A stretch of DNA of 64,000 nucleotides, from IMG/VR virus record IMGVR_UViG_3300036790_000178, positions 1 to 64,000 of that record; one strand, given 5' to 3'. Below are positions 48,656 to 55,762 of the stretch, in pieces. A model generated the notes under the pieces. It made no database searches. It was not told where the DNA came from and worked only from the letters and a program-made list of their open reading frames with translations. The DNA comes from a virus. The position numbers and the translations under genes are program-made. The first letter of the stretch is position 1. Every line of letters begins with the position of its first letter.

Positions 48656-49456
48656 TCAGTGCGCTCCCCGGTTGCCGTTGCGCTGCCGGTCCTGATGCTT
48701 CACCCGTTCCGAGCGACCATCGAGCGCAGCGCCGCCCTTCTGCGCCTTGAACGCCTCGACCTGCTTGCGGGCTGCCTCCTCGAAACTGCCGGCCTCGGCT
48801 TGTGTCGGATCTGCGCTCGGCTTCGCCGCCTCGCCCATCACCGGCGTATCAGGATGCTCCGCGCGCATCTTGGCGTCGGTCTCGGACGATGGCGTCGACT
48901 GCGTGAAGCCGCCGCTCACCTGACGCTGGCCTTCACCGTTTGCCGGTGCCGGCCCGAACGGCACGAAGTCGAAGTACAACTGCTGCGTCTGCTCGATCAA
49001 CTGCTTGGCCTGCAACACCTCCATGCTGTGCTCGCCGTGCCGTGCCGCGACCCCATCGAACCAGCCGTACTGGTGATCGTGGCGGCGCATCCGGAGCTTC
49101 GGGCGGCCCAGCGTGTCGTATTTGGGCTTCTGCGTCTCCTCATCGATGACGCGATCCAAGTGTTCCAACTCGTGATCTACCAGGGCGTCGCGGGACTCGG
49201 CGCTGAGCGTCAACCAGGTGAAGCGGTCGACCACGATCACGGCATCTGCCATGCCGAGCGCGCGGTCGCGCAGCGGTGAGATTCGGACCACGGCGGCGGC
49301 CGAGTAGCCCTGATGCTTGAGGCACGGCAGCGTGGTCTCGTCATCGAACACGAAGAGCGCGCCGACTCTCACCCTCGAGAGGTCAGGATGGTAGGCGTGC
49401 TGCATGCGTTCGATGGCGGTCTCGAGGTCGGAGCTGGCGTCGGAGTAGGTTTTCAT
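48656..49456 (-). CDS. Putative phage metallopeptidase
   Basis: A 266-residue protein. Residues 1-180 contain a zincin-type motif, VDHELEHLDRVID with HELEH at 95-99, preceded by AVIVVDRFTWLTLSAESRDA. This matches the phage metallopeptidase family seen in early or middle operons. The remaining 85 residues are disordered and charged (ADPTQAEAGSFEEAARKQVE), possibly targeting or binding. The host target is unknown. Overlaps the upstream gene by 4 bases. Confidence 0.75.
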   Translation of the reverse strand: MKTYSDASSDLETAIERMQHAYHPDLSRVRVGALFVFDDETTLPCLKHQGYSAAAVVRISPLRDRALGMADAVIVVDRFTWLTLSAESRDALVDHELEHLDRVIDEETQKPKYDTLGRPKLRMRRHDHQYGWFDGVAARHGEHSMEVLQAKQLIEQTQQLYFDFVPFGPAPANGEGQRQVSGGFTQSTPSSETDAKMRAEHPDTPVMGEAAKPSADPTQAEAGSFEEAARKQVEAFKAQKGGAALDGRSERVKHQDRQRNGNRGAH

Positions 49457-49770
49457 GCCTTGACCTTGCGTTGGTTGTTTGTTTCACGTGGAACGTAAAG
49501 CGGCTCTCCGAAGAGTCGCTCAAAAGCATCCTGGAACGTCTCGGGCTTCGTGCCCAGCTTGCCCGCGATGACGGGCCCGTACCCTTCGCGCAGGATCACG
49601 AAGCGAATCCGATCCTTGAGCGAATCAAACGGCCGATCGACATACAGCGGGCAACTGAGCTGGTGCAGGCGATTCCACATCCAGTCCTCGGCATCCGTGC
49701 GGTCGAAGAGGCCCGGCGCCGGCGTCTGCGGTTGGGGCGTGCCAGGCGGCTCGGGGTTACGCGTCATCAT
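49453..49770 (-). CDS. Phage hypothetical protein, 105 aa
   Basis: A 105-residue protein with a Pro-rich start (PEPPGTPQPQTPAPGLF), then a helical domain (DWMWNRLHQLSCPLYVDRPF; FVILREGYGPVIAGKLGTKP; TFQDAFERLFGEPLY). ATG 49770 and ATG 49767 are adjacent; the first is used. No motif. It sits between the replication genes and the metallopeptidase gene. Confidence 0.55.
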   Translation of the reverse strand: MMTRNPEPPGTPQPQTPAPGLFDRTDAEDWMWNRLHQLSCPLYVDRPFDSLKDRIRFVILREGYGPVIAGKLGTKPETFQDAFERLFGEPLYVPRETNNQRKVKA

Positions 49771-49782
49771 GGTGTAGTTTCG

Positions 49783-50340
49783 TCAGGCTCTGCGCTGCTC
49801 GACCAGGTCGCGACGAGCATCCCGCAGCCTTCGGTCCTCGCGCATAGCCTCGGCGTATTGCGGCGAGTCGAGCCGCTCCGCTGCGAGCAGCCTTCCCCAC
49901 TGCGATATCAGATACTCGATACTCGCAAGCTCGGGATCGGCGGCCTTGAACTCGCACCAATTGCCCCGGTTGACTTCGAACACGCCAGGCAGATGTCCGC
50001 AGCGTCCCGGCTCGAGACGCGCGCTTTCCATCATCGCGAGGTGCGAGGAGCGCGCAGCGCTTGCGCTCAACGCCAACCGGTCCCCCGCATCATCCTTTGG
50101 GCGCAGTTGGAACGGCCGCGGAAACCACTTCCCGCGCTTTAGGTGCGATTCGACGCAGCGCCTGAACATCTCCAGCGGCAGATCGCGCAGCGCGCTCCAG
50201 TAGGCCTCGACGACATCGTCCGGCGGCTTGTCGAGCTTCGTCTTCGTCTGCGGGTCCTTCCAGTCGCCGGGCCCCAGGATGAGCGCGAGGCGATCAAGAA
50301 GCGCGCGGAACTCGGCGAAGTCAGGCTTGTGCACGGTCAT
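49783..50340 (-). CDS. Replicative helicase loader-like protein
   Basis: ATG 50340 (MTVHKPDFAEFRALLDRLAL) overlaps the DUF1376 gene by 20 bases. The region PPDDVVEAYWSALRDLPLEM and FRRCVESHLKRGKWFPRPFQ, then LRPKD, follows the pattern of phage helicase loader/inhibitor proteins (helices before a conserved 'FFPxPxxLR'-type end). The C-terminal half is less typical. It would bring the host replicative helicase to the phage origin together with the upstream initiator. Assignment is by pattern and neighbours. Confidence 0.55.
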   Translation of the reverse strand: MTVHKPDFAEFRALLDRLALILGPGDWKDPQTKTKLDKPPDDVVEAYWSALRDLPLEMFRRCVESHLKRGKWFPRPFQLRPKDDAGDRLALSASAARSSHLAMMESARLEPGRCGHLPGVFEVNRGNWCEFKAADPELASIEYLISQWGRLLAAERLDSPQYAEAMREDRRLRDARRDLVEQRRA

Positions 50341-51238
50341 CCTCCTCGTCGGGCGGTTCCCAGCTGCGCTCGGGCTCGGTCGTCTTGCCATGGCCATTCG
50401 GTGTCGCGAGTCGCGCCGCATCGGCCCGCCGGCCACCGACAATCCCCAGCGCATAGCCGAATCCCTTGCCGCGGCCGACGGCTTCCTTCGCGGCCTGAGC
50501 GAACTCGCCGACCTCAGCGCCCTGCTCGAGGAGCTTGAGCAACGTCGCGTGGCTCGGGTTCACGGCCATGAGCCCTTCGGCTCGCATGGCGATGCAGGCG
50601 GCAGTGGCGCGAGTGGGCCCGGGTGCCGGATCAGGATCGCCGGGCGATTCGCCGGGAGGTCTACTTTCGTCTCGTTCCGCTCTCGCTTTCTCACCCCGTT
50701 CCGGAGGGGTCGCGCCCGCACGCGCGTTCTGAGCGAGTGCGTCTTCGCACGAGTCTGGATCTGGTTTCTGGATCTGGACTCTGGATTCTGGCTCTGGAGC
50801 TGGAGAGCCATTTTTCCCGCTATCATTACCCCATCGTTTTTTGTGGGGTACCCTATGGCCAACCCCATCAGATTCGCCATAGCCGTCGCCATGGCCAGCG
50901 CTATTCTTTCCCCATCGCTTTTCGGCGCCCCTACGCCCTGATTCTGATGCCTCCGCCGAGATCGCCTCCCACTTCGCAATTTCATCATCCGCCCGCGGGT
51001 TGTGCCTGAGGCCGTCCGGCGCGATAGGGAAGAATTCATCTGCAACCGCTGAGACTGCCGCCTGCTCAAGCTTCGATGTCGCCCGGCAGAGCCGCCACAA
51101 CGCCTCCCTGCTCTCAGGCAGCGGCTTTCGACGTGAGTAGTAGTGATCGAGCAGGACCGTGTAAGCGCCATGCTCGGCCAGCGACAGGTGGCTCGTGTCC
51201 CGCTGGTAGTCGCCCATGTAGCGCTTGTAGTAATCCAT
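50321..51238 (-). CDS. DUF1376 replication initiation-type protein
   Basis: A 305-residue protein. The N-terminal DUF1376 domain is clear: MDYYKRYMGDYQRDTSHLSL, AEHGAYTVLLDHYYSRRKPL, with WRLCRATSKLEQAAVSAVAD. Residues about 110-210 are low-complexity and probably a linker. The C-terminal part (ACIAMRAEGLMAVNPSHATL; GEFAQAAKEAVGRGKGFGYA; LGIVGG) resembles the ends of phage replication proteins. DUF1376 proteins accompany helicase loaders and are proposed to act at replication origins. An origin may lie inside this gene, but no repeats were established. Confidence 0.75.
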   Translation of the reverse strand: MDYYKRYMGDYQRDTSHLSLAEHGAYTVLLDHYYSRRKPLPESREALWRLCRATSKLEQAAVSAVADEFFPIAPDGLRHNPRADDEIAKWEAISAEASESGRRGAEKRWGKNSAGHGDGYGESDGVGHRVPHKKRWGNDSGKNGSPAPEPESRVQIQKPDPDSCEDALAQNARAGATPPERGEKARAERDESRPPGESPGDPDPAPGPTRATAACIAMRAEGLMAVNPSHATLLKLLEQGAEVGEFAQAAKEAVGRGKGFGYALGIVGGRRADAARLATPNGHGKTTEPERSWEPPDEEDDRAQA

Positions 51239-51924
51239 CAGCCCCGACTCCCGTCCGTCGCCATCCGCACGATCTCCTCGACGTCCGCGAGCTCCTGCTG
51301 AACCATGGTCACCATTGCGAGCAGCGTCTGAAGCGTCATCGCCTTGGAGCGCTGCAGCTCGACCAGGCGGACGATGAGGTCCGGTGAGAACGTGATGCGC
51401 CGGGGCTCGATGTCTATTTTCGGGACCTCGACTGGAGGTGCCGGCGCTTGGACGGGCACGACGATCGGCGCCGACGGCCCGGTATGCTCCACGCGCTCCC
51501 GACCGCTCCCCACCGGACGACCAGCCCTCGCGACGATGCCCAACTTGGCGCGGGCAGCAGAGAGGTGTTGCGAGACGGAATTCACGGAAGAGCCGAGTCG
51601 TTGCGCGACCTCGGCATGCGTGAGGCCGCTCTTAATCAGCTCGAAAACCTGCGATTCGCGCGGCGTCAGACCGTTACTTACGACGAGTTGGCGGTGTGGT
51701 GTTAATGGTGCCGGCGCCTGCGGGACAGGCTGCCGCAGTGGATGCTCGTGCCCGTTGATCCTCTGGTAGCACCCAAGCTCGAAGCTCACGGCGCCGCGTT
51801 TCAGCAGCATGCTGAGTTCGCCATCGATGCTCGCCGCCTGATCGCCTTTGAGCAGCCCGTAGATCGCGTTTCGTGGTACTGCCTTCTCGCCCAGCGCCTC
51901 TTGGATGCGTTCCTGAAGGGTCAT
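51238..51924 (-). CDS. GerE/LuxR-type helix-turn-helix regulator
   Basis: A 228-residue protein. Residues 85-130 are a LuxR/GerE-type DNA-binding domain: GLTPRESQVFELIKSGLTHA, EVAQRLGSSVNSVSQHLSAA, then RAKLGI. The N-terminal 60 residues look like a winged or helical module (ERIQEALGEKAVPRNAIYGL), and the C-terminus has a helix (DLIVRLVELQRSKAMTLQTL) suited to oligomerisation. No response-regulator receiver or autoinducer domain is present. ATG 51924 overlaps the upstream small gene (ATGA). It may regulate late transcription. Confidence 0.75.
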   Translation of the reverse strand: MTLQERIQEALGEKAVPRNAIYGLLKGDQAASIDGELSMLLKRGAVSFELGCYQRINGHEHPLRQPVPQAPAPLTPHRQLVVSNGLTPRESQVFELIKSGLTHAEVAQRLGSSVNSVSQHLSAARAKLGIVARAGRPVGSGRERVEHTGPSAPIVVPVQAPAPPVEVPKIDIEPRRITFSPDLIVRLVELQRSKAMTLQTLLAMVTMVQQELADVEEIVRMATDGSRG

Positions 51925-52040
51925 CCGTGCTGGTCCAGGTGGGCTGAAATCCAAACCACGCCGACGACCAAGATCGTCATGATCACCGCGCACATCACGC
52001 GCTGGAAGAGCGGCAGATCCGATTCCTTGCGCTCGCTCAT
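51921..52040 (-). CDS. Single-pass membrane microprotein, 39 aa
   Basis: ATG 52040 to TGA at 51921-51923, overlapping both neighbours by 4 bases in ATGA style. The sequence is MSERKESDLPLFQRVMCAVI followed by MTILVVGVVWISAHLDQHG, giving one transmembrane helix. Overlaps at both ends make it a convincing gene despite its size. It could be a small holin-like, exclusion or regulatory membrane peptide. Confidence 0.65.
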   Translation of the reverse strand: MSERKESDLPLFQRVMCAVIMTILVVGVVWISAHLDQHG

Positions 52041-52408
52041 CGCGCCGCCACCGCAATCAGCGCGACAGACATCGCGAGCCCCCAGATGACGACGATGACG
52101 AGCGCAAATAGCGCCGCCGTCAGGACGTCCCAGAAGAGCTCCTGCAGGTGATCGAATAAAATACCCGCGCGCGCCGGAAGTGCGGAATGAGTGCGCTCGG
52201 GGTGCGCCAGGCGCTTACCGTCGGGGGTTGGTGACGGGGCGTCGGATTGGCGCGAAACTGGTTTGGATAGAGAAAGAGCCGAGGCGACTGGCATCGCGCT
52301 CGGCCCTGAAGTCGCAGGCGTAGGGTGAAATGACGCGCCCGCGGGGACAGAGCCGGCAGCAAGCGGCGTGCCGCGTGCCGGGAACACAAGAATATTAGCC
52401 CCACCCAT
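52037..52408 (-). CDS. C-terminally anchored membrane protein, 123 aa
   Basis: The first 80 residues are polar, Pro/Ser/Ala-rich and probably disordered. The C-terminus (FWDVLTAALFALVIVVIWGL, then AMSVALIAVAAR) is one transmembrane helix. It overlaps the next gene by 4 bases. The true start could be a later ATG (MPVASALSLSKPV), since the N-terminal composition is weak. Function unknown; the pair of small membrane proteins here is notable. Confidence 0.5.
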   Translation of the reverse strand: MGGANILVFPARGTPLAAGSVPAGASFHPTPATSGPSAMPVASALSLSKPVSRQSDAPSPTPDGKRLAHPERTHSALPARAGILFDHLQELFWDVLTAALFALVIVVIWGLAMSVALIAVAAR

Positions 52409-52496
52409 CTGCTCACCCTTGCCGGCGTATGCGAAGCCGGAACCGTCTCGCGCTCACCGTCCTGCCAGGGATCGGGGCGCTTCAAAAATAGAATTC

Positions 52497-52901
52497 CTAG
52501 CGGCCTCCCCGCTTGCCCGGCGCGCCGACGCCCGCTGCCGCGAGCTTCCCAGGCAGCGCCGAGAGCATCTGATGGACCTCTGTTAGCGCGTGGTCGCGCA
52601 TCGCGCATTCATCGCCCAGGTACTTGGCGACGAGGTAGTAAATCCAGGTCTTGTCCCCGGTCACCCGCGTGTACTTCTCCGCCTCATCGAGCCCGAACTT
52701 GCGCGTTGGGTCGTCCGAGAGCGCAACCGAGAGATTGCCGGGCGATACGTCGAGGTCGGACGCGATCTTCCCGAGACCTCGCTTATAGACGCCCGCAGCG
52801 ACGCACTCACGCGCCCACCGGTAGACATCCGGCAGGCTCGGATCCAACGCGAGCGTCATCTGTCTGTGAGAATCAGTGAGAAGTCGTGATGACATCTGCA
52901 A
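52497..52901 (-). CDS. CII-like phage regulatory protein
   Basis: A 134-residue protein. The N-terminal helices YRWARECVAAGVYKRGLGKI and ASDLDVSPGNLSVALSDDPT form a helix-turn-helix of the type in phage CII/CP76 regulators; the C-terminal half (VTGDKTWIYYLVAKYLGDEC, AMRDHALTEVHQMLSALPGK) is helical for oligomerisation. It is the first gene after the Cro-like gene on the leftward transcript, the CII position. ATG 52895 is an alternative start. Probably activates or modulates early or repressor promoters. Confidence 0.7.
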   Translation of the reverse strand: MQMSSRLLTDSHRQMTLALDPSLPDVYRWARECVAAGVYKRGLGKIASDLDVSPGNLSVALSDDPTRKFGLDEAEKYTRVTGDKTWIYYLVAKYLGDECAMRDHALTEVHQMLSALPGKLAAAGVGAPGKRGGR

Positions 52902-52957
52902 TCACCGGTTATCGCTGCTTTTCACTGGCCGTCGTGACAATGCGTGCCATGCGAAGC

Positions 52958-53239
52958 TCACGCTCGATCGCGACAGGCGCGCCGTTCCGGCTGACGAGTG
53001 CTCGATTTGAGCGCCGTCAACCTGGCGTGCAAAGCCTGGACGCGACTGACCGCAGGGTCGGGTGTCTTCCCGTCCTCAACATCGCGGACGAATCGCTTCA
53101 GCCATTCATAGGGAACGTCGGGCTCGGAAGCGATGGACCGGACGGAGAGGTCGCCGTTCTTGTCGCGGACGCTCTTGAGCAGTCCAATGGTGTCGTCGAG
53201 GAGGTTCACGTGCCCAATAATGGGGAATCTTTTCCTCAT
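52958..53239 (-). CDS. Cro-like small regulator
   Basis: A reading frame of 93 codons from ATG 53239, divergent from the repressor gene. The segment DLSVRSIASEPDVPYEWLKR (residues 30-49), then FVRDVEDGKTPDPAVSRVQA fits a small helix-turn-helix. However, the best leftward promoter has its -10 at 53217-53222 and would start RNA near 53210, so the first ten codons may not be transcribed from it; GTG 53209 (MNLLDDTIGLL) would then be the start on a nearly leaderless message. Position next to the repressor suggests a Cro role. Confidence 0.6.
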   Translation of the reverse strand: MRKRFPIIGHVNLLDDTIGLLKSVRDKNGDLSVRSIASEPDVPYEWLKRFVRDVEDGKTPDPAVSRVQALHARLTALKSSTRQPERRACRDRA

Positions 53240-53246
53240 TTGTCAA
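53217..53246 (-). promoter_or_regulatory. Leftward early promoter (PL-like)
   Basis: On the minus strand, TTGACA (53246-53241, exact consensus), 18-base spacer and CATTAT (53222-53217). A GGGGAA-N4-TTCC palindrome fills the spacer and touches the -10. This promoter would drive the Cro-like gene and the long leftward transcript. Confidence 0.65.
53222..53237. promoter_or_regulatory. Operator OL1: GGGGAA-N4-TTCCTC
   Basis: Sixteen bases, GGGGAATCTTTTCCTC, with one perfect half-site and one half matching four of six positions. It lies between the -35 and -10 of the leftward promoter. A second degenerate copy ending TTCCCC is at 53245-53260 and overlaps the -35 hexamer. Same geometry as the rightward operators. 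Confidence 0.6.
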
Positions 53247-53272
53247 GGAGCACATTCCCCAAGCGAGTCCGC

Positions 53273-53764
53273 ATGCTCACTCGCATGCCTCGATCGCGCG
53301 AATCAAGCCGACTAGCAAAGCTGCTCGGGATGAATCTCGACAAGCTGATGAGCTATCGCAAGCTATCCGGACACGGCATCGCGACGTCCGCGAAGCGCAT
53401 CGGGCATTCGATTGATCCGAAGACCGTGAACAACGCCCGTAATGCCGCAAAAGAAGGCCACGGCAAGGGCGATCTCACGCTCTCAACGCTCGAAGGCATT
53501 TCGGCTGGCGCGTCCGTCGACGCCTGGCAGCTGCTCGCTCCGCGCTTCGATCCGCAACGCCTGCCGGAGCTACGCAAGCGCTGGGGAGAATCGACGCGAG
53601 CGACACCCAGCGACGGCTATCTCGATGAACTCATCGGCCTCTGGTCGAAGATGAAGCCCGGGCGCCGCGCGACCCTATTGCACCTCGCCCAAGAATGGTC
53701 TTCAGAAAGTGGGGAGGCGGCCGATCCCCCGGACCCTCCACGCGCATCGCAGAGGACCCGCTGA
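53273..53764 (+). CDS. CI-like phage repressor without peptidase domain
   Basis: A 163-residue protein from ATG 53273. The N-terminal half is a helix-turn-helix domain (SRLAKLLGMNLDKLMSYRKL, HSIDPKTVNNARNAAKEG, DLTLSTLEGISAGASVDAWQ). The rest is a short helical region (YLDELIGLWSKMKPGRRATL) rather than the LexA-like S24 peptidase of lambda CI, so RecA-driven self-cleavage is not expected; induction must work another way. It is flanked by operator palindromes on both sides. No strong ribosome binding site is seen before ATG 53273; ATG 53288 is an alternative. Confidence 0.7.
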   Translation: MLTRMPRSRESSRLAKLLGMNLDKLMSYRKLSGHGIATSAKRIGHSIDPKTVNNARNAAKEGHGKGDLTLSTLEGISAGASVDAWQLLAPRFDPQRLPELRKRWGESTRATPSDGYLDELIGLWSKMKPGRRATLLHLAQEWSSESGEAADPPDPPRASQRTR

Positions 53765-53961
53765 CGGATACTGCGGTGCTAAGAATGCTAGAAAAGTTCA
53801 GTAAAAAACAAAACAACAACTGACATGAATCCCGGCGCCAGCGACGATCTGACGCCCCTCCCATGATATTGCCGAGAGCGAACGCGTTGCTCCGGCGGCA
53901 GGCTTCTTTCCCCGTTCCGATTCGGGCCCGATAAGCCTCGATTGCTGCCTTCGTGCGGCGT
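53765..53961. other. Intergenic stretch after the repressor gene
   Basis: About 200 bases before the first rightward operator. It contains an A-rich run (AGTAAAAAACAAAACAACAA near 53800) just downstream of the repressor stop. I see no convincing gene or T-tailed hairpin. A weak TTTCCCC half-site lies near 53908. Confidence 0.5.
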
Positions 53962-53977
53962 GGGGAATATATTCCTT
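53962..53977. promoter_or_regulatory. Operator OR1: GGGGAATATATTCCTT
   Basis: Palindrome with arms GGGGAA and TTCCTT around TATA. It overlaps the first two bases of the -35 of the rightward promoter. Its centre is 33 bases (about three helical turns) from the next operator, so bound dimers would face the same side of the DNA. Confidence 0.65.
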
Positions 53978-54004
53978 GACTTCGCGATCTACGTGGGGAA
54001 TACT
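53976..54004 (+). promoter_or_regulatory. Rightward early promoter (PR-like)
   Basis: TTGACT at 53976-53981, exactly 17 bases, AATACT at 53999-54004. Each hexamer has one or two mismatches to consensus. Both are covered by operators, so the repressor should switch it off. RNA would start near 54011 and the first gene has its GGAGGT site soon after. Confidence 0.7.
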
Positions 54005-54010
54005 TTCCCC
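53995..54010. promoter_or_regulatory. Operator OR2: GGGGAATACTTTCCCC
   Basis: A perfect six-base inverted repeat, GGGGAA and TTCCCC, separated by TACT. It contains the whole -10 hexamer of the rightward promoter. This is the best match to the family consensus found in the window and probably the strongest repressor site. Confidence 0.7.
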
Positions 54011-54028
54011 ATGCACTCGGGAGGTCAC

Positions 54029-54319
54029 ATGCAGTCCCAAGCCGAACAGGCCGCCAGAAGCCCGGCCAGCGTCGATACCGAGACATTCCGTCGCGGCTCG
54101 CAGATCTTCTCGATCTTCGGACAGATCGAAGCGGTGGCCGCTGATCTGATGGTCCAGCGCGGCCTCGGTCAACGGATCGAGGTGAGCGACTTCCCTGATG
54201 CCGCCACCTGCCCCGACGTGCATGTGAATGAGCGCGGCGAGCAGGCGCGCTTCGCCCTTCTGCTGCCACTCCAGCACGTCCAGCAGTTCGAGAACCTGAT
54301 CCGGGAGTTGCGCTCATGA
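54029..54319 (+). CDS. First gene of rightward early operon, 96 aa
   Basis: ATG 54029 is preferred because GGAGGT ends three bases before it; ATG 54011 is too close to the transcription start. The protein is helical at first (MQSQAEQAARSPASVDTETF; SQIFSIFGQIEAVAADLMVQ) and then mixed (CPDVHVNERGEQARFALLLP; LQHVQQFENLIREL). No known family. As the first gene under the rightward promoter it may be an early regulator or anti-host protein. It overlaps the next gene by 4 bases. Confidence 0.6.
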   Translation: MQSQAEQAARSPASVDTETFRRGSQIFSIFGQIEAVAADLMVQRGLGQRIEVSDFPDAATCPDVHVNERGEQARFALLLPLQHVQQFENLIRELRS

Positions 54320-54765
54320 GCAACGCCCACGTCCACCCGATCTTCCAGCCGATTGTCGAAGCGCTCGCGACCGGCCCGATGGAGTCCGAGCCCGTCGCTG
54401 ACTGCTTCTACTGTGCCGGCAACGGAGTAGAGCAGAACGGCGAGCCGTGCCCGCGAGGGTGCTCGGTCCCGAGTGCTCCTCCCCAGGTCGAGTTCAAAGC
54501 CACCGCGAAGATGCCTCGGCGCCTGCTCGTCGATCTGAGCGTCGGCCGCAGGCTCTACGTTCGAGCCTACGCGCCGGGTAAGGCTGTCGTGCCCCTCGCC
54601 TCCGCAGACGCTTGGATGGCCGATGTCACGCTCAGCTATCGCGACTTCGGGCGCTTCCTCCATGTCGGCACCGCGCTCTTCCACCTCACCGAATCCGAAG
54701 CGACCGAGATCGAGCAGGTCTTCGGTCCTCTCGGTCTCAAGGTCCGCCGCGAGGTGCAGTCATGA
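54316..54765 (+). CDS. Cys-containing early protein, 149 aa
   Basis: A 149-residue protein. ADCFYCAGNGVEQNGEPCPR near residues 28-47 carries Cys residues spaced like a zinc knuckle (C-x2-C, then C-x3-C in PCPRGC). The C-terminal half is beta/alpha (RRLLVDLSVGRRLYVRAYAP; SYRDFGRFLHVGTALFHLTE) and ends in a helix. Both ends overlap neighbours by 4 bases (ATGA). Function unknown. Confidence 0.6.
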   Translation: MSNAHVHPIFQPIVEALATGPMESEPVADCFYCAGNGVEQNGEPCPRGCSVPSAPPQVEFKATAKMPRRLLVDLSVGRRLYVRAYAPGKAVVPLASADAWMADVTLSYRDFGRFLHVGTALFHLTESEATEIEQVFGPLGLKVRREVQS

Positions 54766-54893
54766 ACGACTACACCGACGACGACTATCACCCCGAAGTT
54801 GTCGGCGCCTTCGTCGGCGTCGTGCTGCTCGCGGGCGCGCTCGGTGCCGCCATCACCGTCCTCGTGCTCTGCGCGCGGTTCCTCGGAGCCTGA
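54762..54893 (+). CDS. Membrane microprotein, 43 aa
   Basis: ATG 54762 overlaps the stop of the previous gene (ATGA), and the next gene begins one base after its stop. MNDYTDDDYHPEVVGAFVGV is acidic, then VVLLAGALGAAITVLVLCAR forms one transmembrane helix. A small early membrane protein; exclusion or inhibition roles are possible but not shown. Confidence 0.65.
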   Translation: MNDYTDDDYHPEVVGAFVGVVLLAGALGAAITVLVLCARFLGA

Positions 54894-54894
54894 C

Positions 54895-55284
54895 ATGCCA
54901 ACCAGTCCCGAAGCCGGCGCCTATCGGCACATGATCGCCCACATCTGCGACCAGGAGCCTCGCCTCGGTTGGTTGCGCGCCGAGGAGCTGCCCGAACTCA
55001 CCACCGATGACGTCGCGCTGATCTGCCGCATGCGCGAAGACGAGGTCACGGAGTACATGACCGAGCACGTCGGCTTCGAGCGTTCCATCCGCATGACGGG
55101 CGCGACGGGCATGCTCATCGTGCCGTCCGAAGAGGCGCTGCGCTCGATGCTGCGCACGGCCTGCCAGCACGCGATCTTCGATGACGTCCAGACTGAATGT
55201 ACGCGCCGTGACGATCCGGATGATGGCCCGCTCGACTCTCAGGTGGCGTTGCTCGAATGCTGCCCGTCGGGGTTGTTGTCATGA
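54895..55284 (+). CDS. Early phage protein, 129 aa
   Basis: ATG 54895 in TGACATG just after the previous gene. The protein is helical and acidic (MIAHICDQEPRLGWLRAEEL; DVALICRMREDEVTEYMTEH; LRSMLRTACQHAIFDDVQTE). No motif recognised. It overlaps the next gene by 4 bases, so it belongs to the same translationally coupled string. Confidence 0.6.
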   Translation: MPTSPEAGAYRHMIAHICDQEPRLGWLRAEELPELTTDDVALICRMREDEVTEYMTEHVGFERSIRMTGATGMLIVPSEEALRSMLRTACQHAIFDDVQTECTRRDDPDDGPLDSQVALLECCPSGLLS

Positions 55285-55583
55285 GCGCGCCGCATACGCC
55301 GGGGCCGTGGGAGCCAAAGCGGATAGACCGCCATCACTGGGTAATTGGCGATGGGGTCGCGCGTACACAGGTTCCCCCAGAAGGCGGCGAGGAAATGATC
55401 GAGGCCAATGCTCGCCTGATAGCCGCCGCTCCCGACCTTCTGGAACTCGCCCACCAGATGGCGCGGGAATGCTGCGACTGCAATTACGGCGGGGGTGCGA
55501 CGGGCCTCGGCTCTGAAGGCGCGCCGTGCGAATCGTGCGGCCACATCCGCGCGCTCATCGAGAAGGCCGAGGGTCGGGCATGA
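55281..55583 (+). CDS. Widespread phage protein 'HTPGPW...ANARLIAAAPDLL', 100 aa
   Basis: The start HTPGPWEPKRIDRHHWVIGD and the motif EANARLIAAAPDLLELAHQM identify a very common small phage family whose function is unknown. A C-terminal Cys cluster follows (CCDCNYGGG and CESCGHIRALIEKAE), which may bind zinc. ATG 55281 is used because it overlaps the previous stop (ATGA). Usually encoded in early operons of temperate phages. Confidence 0.75.
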   Translation: MSAPHTPGPWEPKRIDRHHWVIGDGVARTQVPPEGGEEMIEANARLIAAAPDLLELAHQMARECCDCNYGGGATGLGSEGAPCESCGHIRALIEKAEGRA

Positions 55584-55762
55584 GACGTTTGCCGCCCGAC
55601 CAGTTGTTTCGAATCGGCCGCGAGGGCCTCGAAGACATCAGCGACGCCACTCTCGAAGTGAGAGTCACGGAAAGCGAGCGAGCTACTTTGCGCCGGCAGG
55701 CCGACGAAGGCTACCAAGCCGCAACTGTCGACGAAATGCTTCAACTTCCGGAGTCCACATGA
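55580..55762 (+). CDS. Small early protein, 60 aa
   Basis: ATG 55580 overlaps the previous stop by 4 bases and the stop overlaps the next ATG. The sequence MRRLPPDQLFRIGREGLEDI, ATLEVRVTESERATLRRQAD suggests a short strand then a helical region, somewhat like ribbon-helix-helix or MetJ/Arc-type repressors. DNA-binding is possible but not established. Confidence 0.55.
   Translation: MRRLPPDQLFRIGREGLEDISDATLEVRVTESERATLRRQADEGYQAATVDEMLQLPEST

Noticed and set aside
53273-53764. S24-peptidase repressor of the lambda CI type
   Set aside because: The protein is too short (163 aa) and has no Ser-Lys dyad or Ala-Gly cleavage site; only the DNA-binding and a short helical part are present.
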